NCBI GenBank assembly: GCA_038326205.1
Contig: JBBQJV010000001.1
Coordinates: forward strand, 124,001 to 188,000
Source of the DNA: UBA7672 sp038326205
Lineage (GTDB): Bacteria > Pseudomonadota > Alphaproteobacteria > Caulobacterales > Hyphomonadaceae
Length of the DNA stretch: 64,000 bases
Direction: 5' to 3'
Shown here in pieces: positions 25,349 to 34,104 of the stretch; position 1 is the first letter of the stretch, and every line of letters starts with the position of its first letter. The position numbers and the translations under genes were made by a program. The notes below the pieces were generated by a model. The model did no database searches. It saw only the letters and a list, made by a program, of their open reading frames with translations, and was not told the origin of the DNA.

Positions 25349-25567
25349 TTAGGCGATGATGTCCGGCGTCATCTTCGACGACAGCCACATGATGCGGTCC
25401 TTCAGGCGCAGCTTCTCGCGCTTCAAACCCATGACGCCGATGTCGTTGCCGCCCGCGACGATCATTTCCTCGATCGAAGTGTCGAGGTCGCGGTGGCGCT
25501 GGCGCAGCTCTTCCAGCCGCTCGACCATCGCCTCCAGATTGGTGGGGTCGAAAACGATATCGCTCAA
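25349..25567 (-). CDS. YdcH-like (DUF465) small coiled-coil protein
   Basis: 72 aa; TTG at 25567 is preferred because GGAGG lies eight bases upstream, while a GTG 24 bases earlier (25591) has no such site. The protein is an antiparallel helical hairpin: VERLEELRQRHRDLDTSIEEM and LKREKLRLKDRIMWL, the DUF465 pattern. It is paralogous in part to the protein at 26004 (LKRKKLRLKDEIAEL). Function unknown. Confidence 0.7.
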   Translation of the reverse strand: MSDIVFDPTNLEAMVERLEELRQRHRDLDTSIEEMIVAGGNDIGVMGLKREKLRLKDRIMWLSSKMTPDIIA

Positions 25568-26003
25568 CCCATCAGCCTCCGCCGCACACACCCGGAATCG
25601 ACGCGAAATTGTACGCGCGATTCAAGGTGCTGGAATACGGGAGCGGTTTGCCGGACCTGACCGTCCGACCACCCTCCCGCCATTACGGGACATACCAAAT
25701 CCGGATTGTTCCGGGAAGGTCGATCCGGCGGCCCTGATGCCTGCCGCAGAGGCGCCGGGCAGTCATTTGCGATGGCAACTGAAAAATTTTCGCAGGAGCG
25801 CAAATTTGCACCGTTCAAGTCGTGACGTGCGAATTTCTTCATGTTTCACTCTTCTTGCGGCTGGAAAGCGGGCCGCAACGGTTTCCTCGAAACTCCTGTC
25901 GAGGCCGTCGCGGACGCGACCCTTCCGCTTGCGGTCGGAGTTGGCCCCCGTTCTGACGTCACGTGGACGTCACGGGTTCGCCCAGACAAGGAGAGTCCTC
26001 TCG
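25568..26003. other. Divergent promoter region between two DUF465 genes
   Basis: About 430 bases between two outward-reading paralogues. No protein-like frame. A strong AGGAG at about 25989 serves the gene at 26004. The sequence is locally AT-richer near 25780-25850, consistent with promoters. I see no further elements. Confidence 0.4.
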
Positions 26004-26171
26004 ATGAGCCTGGAATCACGCATCAAGGAGTTGAGCGAGCGTCACAAGCGGCTGGAAGCGGCCATTGACGCAGAGCTGAAACATCCTGCTGGCGACGAAG
26101 TGCGAATCCACGAGCTCAAACGAAAGAAGCTTCGATTAAAGGACGAGATCGCCGAACTCCGGACGAACTAG
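26004..26171 (+). CDS. YdcH-like (DUF465) small protein
   Basis: 55 aa from ATG 26004 (MSLESRIKELSERHKRLEAAI). Standard DUF465 length and pattern: a helix, a short charged turn (KHPAGDEV), then LKRKKLRLKDEIAELR. The AGGAG ribosome-binding site fixes the start. It runs divergently from a second member 440 bases away. The family is common and uncharacterised in Proteobacteria. Confidence 0.8.
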   Translation: MSLESRIKELSERHKRLEAAIDAELKHPAGDEVRIHELKRKKLRLKDEIAELRTN

Positions 26172-26179
26172 CTGCCGTC

Positions 26180-26204
26180 TGCCCGAAGAGCGCCTCTTCG
26201 GGCA
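26180..26204 (+). terminator. Hairpin after the DUF465 gene
   Basis: TGCCCGAAGAG pairs perfectly with CTCTTCGGGCA around a three-base loop, nine bases after the stop codon. The following sequence (ATTCCCC) lacks a T-run, so termination may be weak. Confidence 0.5.
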
Positions 26205-26334
26205 ATTCCCCGTGTCATTCACAAAATGCGTCGCAGCTCTTGCGCGACGCTCAACTTGTCGTTGACCTCGGCCGCGACCACGCGAATGGTCGTAATGCCG
26301 GGGCGGCAGGTGAGCGACGGACGAAGGTGACCTG

Positions 26335-26712
26335 ATGCGTGGCCTCTGGGAGAATGAGAAGACGCTGTCGCCAGCGTTGTTGCGCTCGGCCATGGGTATG
26401 GTCGGCGCCTTCCTGGCGCTGTGCGCGGGCGTGATGCTGGTGATCGCGGTCGCCAGCGTGGCTGCTGGCTATTACGCCGCCGCAGCAATGCAGTTGGCCG
26501 CAGGTATTGCGCTACCGCTTGGCATCTGGCTCGGGTTGCGGGTTCTCGCAGACATGCTGGTTGTTCTGCACCGCTCACAGGAGCGGCTGGAGTCGATCGT
26601 TCAACTGGCCGGCGGACAGCCAGCGCCAGCACCCGAACCGGTATTTGCAGCCAATAGCGCAAAGTCCGGTCGGGCGGGCGATGACGGCCCGGCCTATCCT
26701 GCGGAGGAGTAG
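26335..26712 (+). CDS. Two-helix membrane protein, unknown
   Basis: 125 aa. Two hydrophobic helices (about residues 20-45, AMGMVGAFLALCAGVMLVIA; about 48-75, YYAAAAMQLAAGIALPLGIW) are followed by a charged segment (LHRSQERLESIVQLAGG) and a Pro/Ala-rich tail. Not recognised. It converges on trcR with only 11 bases between the stops. Confidence 0.6.
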   Translation: MRGLWENEKTLSPALLRSAMGMVGAFLALCAGVMLVIAVASVAAGYYAAAAMQLAAGIALPLGIWLGLRVLADMLVVLHRSQERLESIVQLAGGQPAPAPEPVFAANSAKSGRAGDDGPAYPAEE

Positions 26713-26723
26713 CCGGCTGGAGC

Positions 26724-27431
26724 TTACTCCCCACCGCCTTCCTTGTTCTTGCCGAAGTTGGCGAACAGCTGTTCGGCGGTTATGTTGCTGCGCGGGCGTT
26801 CTTCACCGTCGGCCGTGACTTCGTCGGCCGCGGCCGGCGCCGGCGTCACGACCTTGCGCAGGGTCGGGCCGGAGAGGCGGGCTTCATGCTCGTCGCGGGC
26901 CTGCGATTTCTTGGAGGCTGCGCGCGAGACAATAGCGTCGAGTTCGATCTGCGAGCACAGGCCGAGTGTCACCGGATCGACCGGCTTGAGGTTCGGCGAA
27001 TTCCAGTGTTGGCGTGAGCGCACCGAGTCGATGGTCGACTTGGTGGTGCCGATCAGCTTGGAAATCTGCGCATCAGTCACTTCCGGGTGGTGGCGCAGGA
27101 ACCAGGCGATGGCGTCCGGGCGATCCTTGCGGCGCGACACGGGCGTGAAGCGCGCGCCCTTCTTCTTGGCTTCCGGCACGTTGGCGTGCTTCAGCGGCGG
27201 CATCTGGAGCGTATAGGTCTTGTCGGTTTCCCCCTTGCCGATTTCCTCGCGGGTGAGTTCGCCCGACGCGACGGGGTCGGCGCCACGCATGTTCTCGGCG
27301 ACCTCGCCGTCCGCGATCCCCTTAACCTCGAGCGGGTGCAGTTCGCAGAATTCCGCGATCTGTTCAAATGTCAGCGTGGTGTTGTCGATCAGCCAGACGG
27401 CTGTCGCTTTCGGCATGAGGATTTTGGCCAT
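26724..27431 (-). CDS. trcR: Cell-cycle transcriptional regulator TrcR (DUF1013)
   Basis: 235 aa, from ATG 27431 (MAKILMPKATAVWLIDNTTLTFEQIAEFC). DUF1013 is found throughout Alphaproteobacteria; in Caulobacter and Sinorhizobium the member TrcR affects cell-cycle genes. A helix-turn-helix-like segment (VTDAQISKLIGTTKSTIDSVRSRQHW) suggests DNA binding. The neighbours (quinone oxidoreductase, DUF1192, DUF1465) are often linked to it in this class. Confidence 0.9.
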   Translation of the reverse strand: MAKILMPKATAVWLIDNTTLTFEQIAEFCELHPLEVKGIADGEVAENMRGADPVASGELTREEIGKGETDKTYTLQMPPLKHANVPEAKKKGARFTPVSRRKDRPDAIAWFLRHHPEVTDAQISKLIGTTKSTIDSVRSRQHWNSPNLKPVDPVTLGLCSQIELDAIVSRAASKKSQARDEHEARLSGPTLRKVVTPAPAAADEVTADGEERPRSNITAEQLFANFGKNKEGGGE

Positions 27432-27458
27432 GGGTCGCCTCGTAGTTCTGAAAAAGCA

Positions 27459-27484
27459 AAAACCCGGCGCTTAGGGCCGGGTTT
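27459..27484 (-). terminator. Terminator upstream of trcR
   Basis: On the minus strand AAACCCGGC pairs with GCCGGGTTT (loop includes CTAAGC), followed by TTGCTTTTT. It insulates trcR from the quinone oxidoreductase transcript. Confidence 0.65.
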
Positions 27485-27559
27485 CTCGGATTGTCGAGAA
27501 TGGGAAGTAGTCCTGAGCGTCGCTGATATAATTCAGGTTTTCCAAGATGTGAACCTTCT

Positions 27560-27583
27560 TTCCGGGGGGGCCACCCCCCGGAA
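27560..27583 (-). terminator. GC-rich hairpin after the oxidoreductase
   Basis: TTCCGGGGGG pairs with CCCCCCGGAA, eight bases past the oxidoreductase stop codon. Very stable but without a T-run; it may stabilise the mRNA end or work with the downstream hairpin at 27459. Confidence 0.5.
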
Positions 27584-27591
27584 TCAAGGCA

Positions 27592-28581
27592 CTAGGCGAC
27601 AACCTGCAGAATTATTTTGCCGGCGTGGTCCGCTGTCTCCATTTTTGAGTGGGCAGCGTCTGCTTCGGCGAGGGGGAACACCCCGCTGACCTGCGGCCGG
27701 AACTTGCCCTCAGCGACCCATGGCCAGACGTTTTTGACCACGCCGTCGGCCAGCATGGCCTTGTGGGCGTCGGTGCGGATCCGCAGCGTCGAGCCGGAGA
27801 CAGAAATCCGCTTCAGCATGAGCCGGGTGAAATCACCCTCGATGCGCGAGCCTTGAAGGAAAGCGATGTAGCTCAGGCGACCGAGATCGTTGAGAATGGC
27901 GAGGTTCTTCTCGAAATACGGCTTGCCGACCATGTCGAGGATGACATCGACGCCGCCCGCGTCGCGCAGGATCGCCTCGAAGTCCTCGGTCTTGTAGTTG
28001 ATGGCGCGCTTCGCCCCGAGGCTCTCGCATAGCTGGCATTTCTCGGCCGTGCCGGCAGTGGCGTAGACCGTTGCGCCCCAGGCCTTGGCGAGCTGGATAG
28101 CTGTGGTGCCGATGCCGCTGCCGCCGCCATGAACGAGGAAAGCCTCGCCGGGCTTGAGCTGGCTCATGTGAAAGACGTTGTTCCATACGGTGAGCACCGT
28201 TTCGGGAAGGCCCGCGGCCTCAACAAAGGTCAATGGCGCGGGGAGCGGCATGGTCGAGCCCTCATGCGCGATTGCGTATTCGGCGTAACCGCCGCCGGGC
28301 ACGAGCGCGCAGACCTTGTCGCCAACCTTCCAGCGCGTGATGCCTGCACCGACGACTTCGATTTCACCGGCGACTTCAAGGCCCAGCGTTTCCGGGGCGC
28401 CCGGAGGCGGCGGATAGCGCCCGGCGCGCTGGATGAGGTCGGGACGGTTTACCCCCGCTGCGTGAACTTTGATCAGAACCTGCGACGGTCCGGGCGAGGG
28501 CTTCCCGATTTCGTGCAGGGTGAGCTTTTCGCCAACGACGGACTTTACCACAGTCATCATCAGTTTGGACATTTCAGGCAT
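27592..28581 (-). CDS. NAD(P)H-quinone oxidoreductase (PIG3-type, MDR superfamily)
   Basis: 329 aa. Zinc-independent medium-chain dehydrogenase/reductase: catalytic-domain motif VNRPDLIQRAGRYPPPPG, the family hexapeptide context GLEVAGEI, and the nucleotide-binding motif HGGGSGIGTTAIQLAKAWG. The PIG3/QOR subfamily reduces quinones with NADPH. The gene starts 14 bases from a divergent small gene region containing DUF1192. Start Met 28581 (MPEMSKLMM); the Met at 28572 is also possible. Confidence 0.9.
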   Translation of the reverse strand: MPEMSKLMMTVVKSVVGEKLTLHEIGKPSPGPSQVLIKVHAAGVNRPDLIQRAGRYPPPPGAPETLGLEVAGEIEVVGAGITRWKVGDKVCALVPGGGYAEYAIAHEGSTMPLPAPLTFVEAAGLPETVLTVWNNVFHMSQLKPGEAFLVHGGGSGIGTTAIQLAKAWGATVYATAGTAEKCQLCESLGAKRAINYKTEDFEAILRDAGGVDVILDMVGKPYFEKNLAILNDLGRLSYIAFLQGSRIEGDFTRLMLKRISVSGSTLRIRTDAHKAMLADGVVKNVWPWVAEGKFRPQVSGVFPLAEADAAHSKMETADHAGKIILQVVA

Positions 28582-28688
28582 CCCGCGCTTTAATCATGAA
28601 CGTAGAGGGCGGGCTGACTTGCGCGCGTGTGGGCCACGCGGTCAAGCAGGGGCGGGAGCGCAACGACAGGAGCCCGGGAGGCGCGGCC

Positions 28689-28865
28689 ATGACGATCGAT
28701 GAAGAACCGATAAGAGTAGTAAAACGAGGCCTGGACGACATGTCGATCCAGGAACTGAAAGACAGGATCGAGGCCCTCAAGGGCGACATCGCCGCTTGCG
28801 AAGCCATGATCGTGAAAAAGGAAGCAACGCGAAAGGCGGCCGAGGCTGCGTTCTTCAAATCCTGA
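28689..28865 (+). CDS. DUF1192 small protein
   Basis: 58 aa from ATG 28689 (MTIDEEPIRVVKRGLDDMSIQELKDRIEALKGDI), with GGGAGG eight bases upstream. Length, the acidic start and the ELKDRI-ALK-EI helix match DUF1192, a family of short alphaproteobacterial proteins. The frame is open upstream to 28596 but lacks a signal for that start. It precedes the DUF1465 gene, its usual companion. Confidence 0.85.
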   Translation: MTIDEEPIRVVKRGLDDMSIQELKDRIEALKGDIAACEAMIVKKEATRKAAEAAFFKS

Positions 28866-29063
28866 TGAGCTGACAAATTGCCTGACTGGAAGCTGACGAC
28901 AAGCTGATGGAAATGTTGCAGAATAGGTTTTGTCCGCTAGCGGCAAGGGAATTGCGTAATACCTGGTATCTTCTTGGGCATCTGATTGGGTTTGCCTTCA
29001 TCAAGGCTCGCGCAAGGTCTGAAGTAGAGACTGCGCTCTGGGACTGAGTAGTTTGAGGGACTA

Positions 29064-29609
29064 ATGCGCGACGCAATGTTTTCCGCCGACCCCGTGCCTG
29101 ACCACTGGAAACAGCGGGTCACCGAGTTCGCCGGGTCAGAGATGTTCGACCGGCTGTTCAAGGAAGGCATGTCGCTGGTCGAGGAAGCCGCGAGCTATCT
29201 CGATGGTCCCGGCCGTACGGATTCCCGCAAGCTCAACCGCGAACTCGCGCTCGTCTATGCCGCCGAAAGCATGGAAGTCACCACCCGCCTGATGCAGGCC
29301 GCCTCGTGGCTGGTCGTGCAGCGTGCTGTCCGCGAGAAGGACATGAAAGTCGAAGAAGCGGGTGATGAGAAATATCGCATCTCCAAACCCGGCGAACCGC
29401 ATCCGGTCGATCGCACGGTGATGCCGGCGCACCTGATGACACTGGTTGATCGCTCGCGCGGTCTCTATGAGCGCGTCTGGCGCTTTGATGCGGCGCTTTA
29501 TTCGGAATCGCCGCAGCCTGCCGAGAACCATGTGATGAAGCAGATCGATCGCCTGCGTCGCGCAGCCGAAGGCGGAGCTTTCGATCCGCTGGCGGTCTGG
29601 CGGCGGTAG
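29064..29609 (+). CDS. DUF1465 family protein
   Basis: 181 aa from ATG 29064 after GAGGGA. Helical soluble protein with FDRLFKEGMSLVEEAASYLDGPGR, YAAESMEVTTRLMQAASWLVVQRAV and LMTLVDRSRGLYERVWRFD, the DUF1465 pattern. The family is confined to Alphaproteobacteria and commonly next to DUF1192. About 200 bases separate the two here, so they may have separate promoters. Confidence 0.87.
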   Translation: MRDAMFSADPVPDHWKQRVTEFAGSEMFDRLFKEGMSLVEEAASYLDGPGRTDSRKLNRELALVYAAESMEVTTRLMQAASWLVVQRAVREKDMKVEEAGDEKYRISKPGEPHPVDRTVMPAHLMTLVDRSRGLYERVWRFDAALYSESPQPAENHVMKQIDRLRRAAEGGAFDPLAVWRR

Positions 29610-29750
29610 CGCGGTCAGTCTCCAGCCTGTCCTGCATCAAACGGCAGGGCATCTTCAGGCGATAGCCAAGGTCTACTGCATCGTCCGTGATGGACAGCCC
29701 TGCTGCGCGCATGCTGGACTTTCGCAAGGGACGCAAACGGATGGCCGGGC

Positions 29751-30392
29751 ATGCTTCGACATCGCAAGCGCGACATCGCCGTCGCAATCGGGGCGGCCGC
29801 ACTGGCCGGCTTTGTTGATGCGACCGGCTTTCTGAGCCTGGGCGGTTTCTTCGTCTCGTTCATGAGCGGAAACTCGACGCGGCTTGCAGTGGGGATTGCG
29901 GGCATTCCGGGCGAAGCGCTGATCGCTGCGCGGCTGATCGGCTGTTTCGTGGTGGGCGTGATCTTCGGCAGCCTGGTCGGTGCGGCGGCGCACAAGATGC
30001 GCAGGCCTGTTGTCCTGTTGCTGGTCGCCATGCTGGTGGCGTTGGGCGCGGCGCTGGCGGGAACGGCCGAAGACATGGCCGTACTGTTCGTCGCTGCGGC
30101 GATGGGGGCGGCCAACACCACGTTCGAGCGGGACGGGGAAGTTTCGATCGGGCTTACTTACATGACCGGTACGCTGGTCAAGCTGGGGCAGCGGATTGCT
30201 GGCGCGGTCATGGGTGGGCCACGGCTCGCCTGGGCGCCTTACCTTCTGTTGTGGCTCGGACTGGTGTGCGGGGCGGTGGCGGGGGCCGGACTGTGGCCTG
30301 TGTTCGGCCTGTCGGGTCTCTGGATCGCCGTTGCCGGGGCCGCGCTGCTGGCGGGGGCGTCCTGGCTGATCATCCGGAGCGAGCGGCCCTGA
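29751..30392 (+). CDS. YoaK-family (DUF1275) membrane protein
   Basis: 213 aa, six predicted membrane helices. The family signature is GFVDATGFLSLGGFFVSFMSGNSTRLAVG in layout (near residues 20-48), with MGAANTTFERDGEVSIGLTYMTGTLVKLG later. YoaK/DUF1275 proteins are inner-membrane proteins of unknown transport role. Start ATG 29751. Confidence 0.87.
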   Translation: MLRHRKRDIAVAIGAAALAGFVDATGFLSLGGFFVSFMSGNSTRLAVGIAGIPGEALIAARLIGCFVVGVIFGSLVGAAAHKMRRPVVLLLVAMLVALGAALAGTAEDMAVLFVAAAMGAANTTFERDGEVSIGLTYMTGTLVKLGQRIAGAVMGGPRLAWAPYLLLWLGLVCGAVAGAGLWPVFGLSGLWIAVAGAALLAGASWLIIRSERP

Positions 30393-30414
30393 GATGCGGC
30401 CCCCCCTTAAAGCA

Positions 30415-30442
30415 GAAGGCCCGCCGGTTAGGGCGGGCCTTC
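30415..30442. terminator. Bidirectional terminator between YoaK-family gene and rpmE
   Basis: GAAGGCCCGCC and GGCGGGCCTTC pair around a short loop between the two convergent genes. The minus-strand tail is CTGCTTTAAGG. Confidence 0.65.
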
Positions 30443-30467
30443 GCAAAGTGCTGAATTCGGATGCAGC

Positions 30468-30698
30468 TCAGGTCGTCGTTTTGACGAAACCCTTGAACTT
30501 GTCCTTGAAGCGCGACAGGCGGCCGCCGCGATCCAGCGACACGCCTGCGCCGCCGGTCCAGGCCGGGTGCGTCTTTGGGTCGATGTCGAGCGTGATGACA
30601 TGGCCGTCCTTGCCGGCGGTCGAGCGCGTTTTGTAACGGGTCCCGTCGGTCATCACCACTTCAACGAAGTGGTAGTCGGGATGGCCTTCTTTCTTCAT
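30468..30698 (-). CDS. rpmE: 50S ribosomal protein L31
   Basis: 76 aa from ATG 30698 (MKKEGHPDYHFVEVVMTDG). No Cys residues, so this is the non-zinc (C-) form seen in many alphaproteobacteria. The core YKTRSTAGKDGHVITLDIDPKTHPAWTGG and a basic C-terminus are complete. An upstream in-frame ATG gives a longer N-terminus that is not conserved. Divergent from the ABC exporter. Confidence 0.93.
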   Translation of the reverse strand: MKKEGHPDYHFVEVVMTDGTRYKTRSTAGKDGHVITLDIDPKTHPAWTGGAGVSLDRGGRLSRFKDKFKGFVKTTT

Positions 30699-30841
30699 GG
30701 CGAAGTCTCTGGCGTCTGTAGCTTGGCCCACACGTTAGCGTGGACACCTTGCTGAATTCGGGAGCCGGGCTCATACCCGAACGGCCACCCGCTGGCAAGC
30801 ATGTGCGCTGAAGGCAATGAAATCAGGTGTCTGGGATCATT

Positions 30842-32680
30842 ATGAGCGACGGAACAAGCGCATCTCCCCCGCCAGCCGGCGCCGGCTTCGACCGGACGGC
30901 TGGAGCGCAGCGCTGGGGTGAGAATACGCCCGATCGGGCCAAATCCCGTTCGCTGCGACCACTGTTCCGGTTGGCGCCCTATGTGGCCAGGCAGCGGGCG
31001 ACGACGATTATGGCCGTGATCTTCCTGTTCCTGGCGGCAATTCTGAACCTTGCCATCACCTTTCCGGTGCAATGGCTGGGGAACAACGCCTTCCAGAGCT
31101 TCGATCCGGCGATGATCAATGCAGGCTTTGGCGCGATGATCGGGATCGCGCTGGCGCTGGGCGTCGCTTCGGCGGTGCGGTTCTACTATTTCTCGCGCTT
31201 TGGCGAACGGCTGGCGGCGGACCTTCGCGGCGATGTCTATGCGCGGCTGATGTCGCTGTCTCCGGCGTACTTCTCGAAGCTGAAAACGGGCGAGGCGGTC
31301 TCGCGGCTCACCGCCGACGTGACGCTGATCGAGACTTTCTTCGGCTCGACCTTCTCGATGGCGGTGCGCTCCCTGGTGACGTCCGCCGGTGCGCTGATCC
31401 TCATGTTCATCACGTCGTGGAAGCTGACCGGCATCCTGTTCATCCTGGCGCCGTTGCTGATCCTGCCGATCCTCTCCATGGGGCGGCGCGTGCGGAAATT
31501 GTCGGTCAATGCGCAGGACCGGATCGCCGAGGCGGCGGCCGAAGCGACGGAGACAATCGACGCGATTGATCTGGTTCAGGCCTATGGCATGGAGAAAGAG
31601 CGCGAGCAGCATTTCCGCGGCGCCATCGAGCTGGCGTTCGAGGCGGCGCTGGCGCGGATTGGCGCGCGGGCCTGGCTGACAGGCATCATCATTGCGCTGA
31701 TGTTTGCAGGCGTCACCGGCGTGATCTGGATCGGCGCGCTCGAGGTGCAGTCGGGCGCGATGACGGTGGGCGCGTTCATGCAGTTCGTGCTGCTGGCGGT
31801 GTTCGGCGTCGGTGGCTTTGCGACCGTGGCTGAAGTCATGGGCGACGCCATGCGGGCGTCGGGTGCAGCGGTGCGAGCGGTAGAAATTCTGGACCAGCGG
31901 CCAGATATCGCAGCCCCGCCAAGCCCGAAGCCGATGCCGGCAAAGATTGCAGGCCTTGTGAAGCTGGAGAACGTCTCGTTCGCCTATCCCGCGGCGCAGG
32001 GACCGTCGCTGCGAGATGTGAGTTTCGAGGCGAAGCCGGGCGAACTGGTGGCGCTGGTTGGACCTTCGGGCGCTGGCAAGTCGACCGTGTTCCGGATGCT
32101 GCTGCGCTTCTTCGATCCTCAGACAGGCGAAGTCACGCTAGATGGCATGGATGCGCGCGAGACCGATCCGGCCGAATGGCGCGCGCGCTTTGCCTATGTG
32201 CCGCAGGATGCGCCGATCTTCTCGGGCGATGCCGCGGGCAATGTCCGTTTTGGACGCACGGACGCGAACGAGGCAGAGGTGCGCGAGGCACTGCAGAAGG
32301 CGGAGGCGTTCACCTTCCTCGAGCCGCGCGGCGGACTTGCCGCAGAAGTCGGCGCCAAAGGCCGGCAGCTTTCAGGCGGGGAACGCCAGCGGATCGCGAT
32401 TGCGCGTGCGCTGGTGCGGGGCGCGCCGGTGATGCTACTGGATGAGGCGACCTCGGCGCTGGACGCGGCCAACGAGCGGCTGGTGCAGAAGGCGCTGGAT
32501 CAGGCATCGCAAGGCCGGACGACGCTGGTGATCGCCCACAGGCTTGCGACCGTGCGCAAGGCCAACAGGATTGTCGTGCTGGATCAAGGCGCGGTGGTGG
32601 AACAGGGCGATCACGAGAGCCTCGTTCGCGCCGGTGGGCTCTACGCCAAACTGGCCGAGATGCAGTTCACCAGTGCCTGA
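30842..32680 (+). CDS. ABC exporter (fused permease and ATPase)
   Basis: 612 aa. Transmembrane domain (residues about 45-330, six helices), then a nucleotide-binding domain (about 360-612): Walker A GPSGAGKST, Q-loop YVPQDAPIF, signature LSGGERQRIAIARAL, Walker B VMLLDEATSALD and H-loop VIAHRL. An MsbA-like half-transporter that should work as a homodimer, with lipids or drugs as substrates; which is not indicated. Start ATG 30842; an in-frame GTG at 30827 is possible. Confidence 0.92.
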   Translation: MSDGTSASPPPAGAGFDRTAGAQRWGENTPDRAKSRSLRPLFRLAPYVARQRATTIMAVIFLFLAAILNLAITFPVQWLGNNAFQSFDPAMINAGFGAMIGIALALGVASAVRFYYFSRFGERLAADLRGDVYARLMSLSPAYFSKLKTGEAVSRLTADVTLIETFFGSTFSMAVRSLVTSAGALILMFITSWKLTGILFILAPLLILPILSMGRRVRKLSVNAQDRIAEAAAEATETIDAIDLVQAYGMEKEREQHFRGAIELAFEAALARIGARAWLTGIIIALMFAGVTGVIWIGALEVQSGAMTVGAFMQFVLLAVFGVGGFATVAEVMGDAMRASGAAVRAVEILDQRPDIAAPPSPKPMPAKIAGLVKLENVSFAYPAAQGPSLRDVSFEAKPGELVALVGPSGAGKSTVFRMLLRFFDPQTGEVTLDGMDARETDPAEWRARFAYVPQDAPIFSGDAAGNVRFGRTDANEAEVREALQKAEAFTFLEPRGGLAAEVGAKGRQLSGGERQRIAIARALVRGAPVMLLDEATSALDAANERLVQKALDQASQGRTTLVIAHRLATVRKANRIVVLDQGAVVEQGDHESLVRAGGLYAKLAEMQFTSA

Positions 32681-32774
32681 AAATATGGGCGCGTGACGCC
32701 TGATTTTTTCCTGCGGCGCAAACGTAGGGTTTGAGCAGCAACTTGCGTCCTTCGGTTTTCGAAGGAGGAATTCC

Positions 32775-33110
32775 ATGCAGTCCATGATGTTCATGTGCTC
32801 GGACGGCGAGCCGGATGTGACGCCCGAGCCGCCGGGCGAGATCCATGTCTGGGTCGATGCGCTGGAGAAGAACGCCAAGCGCATCACGGGTGATCGGCTC
32901 CGGCCGGCGGCAGACGCCAAGACTGTGCGTGTGCGCGGCGGGGGCAGACAGGTGACAGACGGCCCGTTTGCGCAGAGCAAAGAAGTCATCCTTGGCTTCG
33001 ATATTCTCGAATGCGCGAGCCTGGATGAAGCGGTCGATATCGCCGCCAGACATCCAATGGCGCGGGCCGGGCGCATTGAAGTGCGCCCGCTCTGGCCGAT
33101 CGATGGCTAG
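32775..33110 (+). CDS. YciI-like protein (DGPF domain)
   Basis: 111 aa. ATG 32775 follows the strong site GAAGGAGGAA. The pattern MQSMMFMCSDGE, GGRQVTDGPFAQSKEVILGFDILECASLDEA and EVRPLW matches the DGPF group of YCII-related proteins, which have a ferredoxin-like fold; they often sit near ECF sigma factors, but none is here. Enzymatic role not established. Confidence 0.87.
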   Translation: MQSMMFMCSDGEPDVTPEPPGEIHVWVDALEKNAKRITGDRLRPAADAKTVRVRGGGRQVTDGPFAQSKEVILGFDILECASLDEAVDIAARHPMARAGRIEVRPLWPIDG

Positions 33111-33161
33111 TCGGGAAGGCATGAGGGCCTCCACATTCTATAACAAATGAGGAGGTAATTT

Positions 33162-34046
33162 ATGTCTGATGTCGTCAATCTTGGCCCGCTCAATGGCCAC
33201 AGCGTGGGCCGCATCCTGAAGGAGGCGGTGCGGCGCGCGGCGGCCGTTATCCGCGCCGAGCGTACGATGTTCGAAGCGCATACCAAGATGAGCTATGGCG
33301 GCACCATGGACGACGTATTCACGTCCGCCGACAAGGCGGCGCAGGAAGTCTATCTGCGCACCTTCAAGGAGTGCTTTCCGGGATGCGGCGTGCTGGGCGA
33401 GGAGGATTCGCTCTCGCTTCCTGCGACCGCGCCGCTGAGCGCTTATTTCACGGTAGACCCGATCGACGGCACCCGCGCTTTCATTCGTCGGCAGAGCCAT
33501 GGCATTTCGACCATGGTGGCGCTGGTCGACTTCGATGAGCAGGGACGGAGCGAAGTGATCTCGGCCTATATCGGCGATATCTCTTCGGACGAGGTCTATG
33601 GCTACCGGCCAGGGTCCAATCGCGTGCACCGCATCACGCGGTTGGATACGTTTGAGACGCTTGATCCGGGACCGATGTCGCCGAAGGGCGTGGACGATAC
33701 GTTCGGCCTGCTGCGCGATCCGGCGCATCTGTATTGCGAGGCAACGCAGAAACTGGTCGAGCGATTTCGCGGATACGAGGTGATGGGTTCGTCGATCGGC
33801 ACGTGGGCGGCGCGGCTATGGAAGGGCGAGGTGGGGGCATTGCTCTATGCGCCGAGCTTCGAGACGCCGTGGGATTCAACACCGGTGATCGGCATCGGGC
33901 GCAAGCTGGGGTTTGTATGGTTGCAGCCTGAGGCTGGCGGCTGGGTGCAGTATGAACCGGAGTTGCCGCTGAAGCCGGTGCGGCGCGATCATGATGCGTT
34001 GGTGGTGCATCAGAGCCTGGTCGAGAACGGTCGGCTGAAGATGTGA
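33162..34046 (+). CDS. Inositol-monophosphatase family phosphatase
   Basis: 294 aa from ATG 33162, with the very strong site GAGGAGGT seven bases upstream. The metal-binding motifs are present: GEED near residue 85 and VDPIDGTRAFIRRQSHG near residue 105. The C-terminal third motif, usually WDxAAG, is PWDSTPVIGIG here, so the metal-2 Asp is kept in an altered context. Family members hydrolyse inositol phosphate, histidinol phosphate or PAP; this sequence does not say which. Confidence 0.8.
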   Translation: MSDVVNLGPLNGHSVGRILKEAVRRAAAVIRAERTMFEAHTKMSYGGTMDDVFTSADKAAQEVYLRTFKECFPGCGVLGEEDSLSLPATAPLSAYFTVDPIDGTRAFIRRQSHGISTMVALVDFDEQGRSEVISAYIGDISSDEVYGYRPGSNRVHRITRLDTFETLDPGPMSPKGVDDTFGLLRDPAHLYCEATQKLVERFRGYEVMGSSIGTWAARLWKGEVGALLYAPSFETPWDSTPVIGIGRKLGFVWLQPEAGGWVQYEPELPLKPVRRDHDALVVHQSLVENGRLKM

Positions 34047-34104
34047 TCGCGCTGGCGGTGCGCGCCAGCGGGTGTAGAAGTGGCATACCGTAACGGAGAG
34101 TTTC

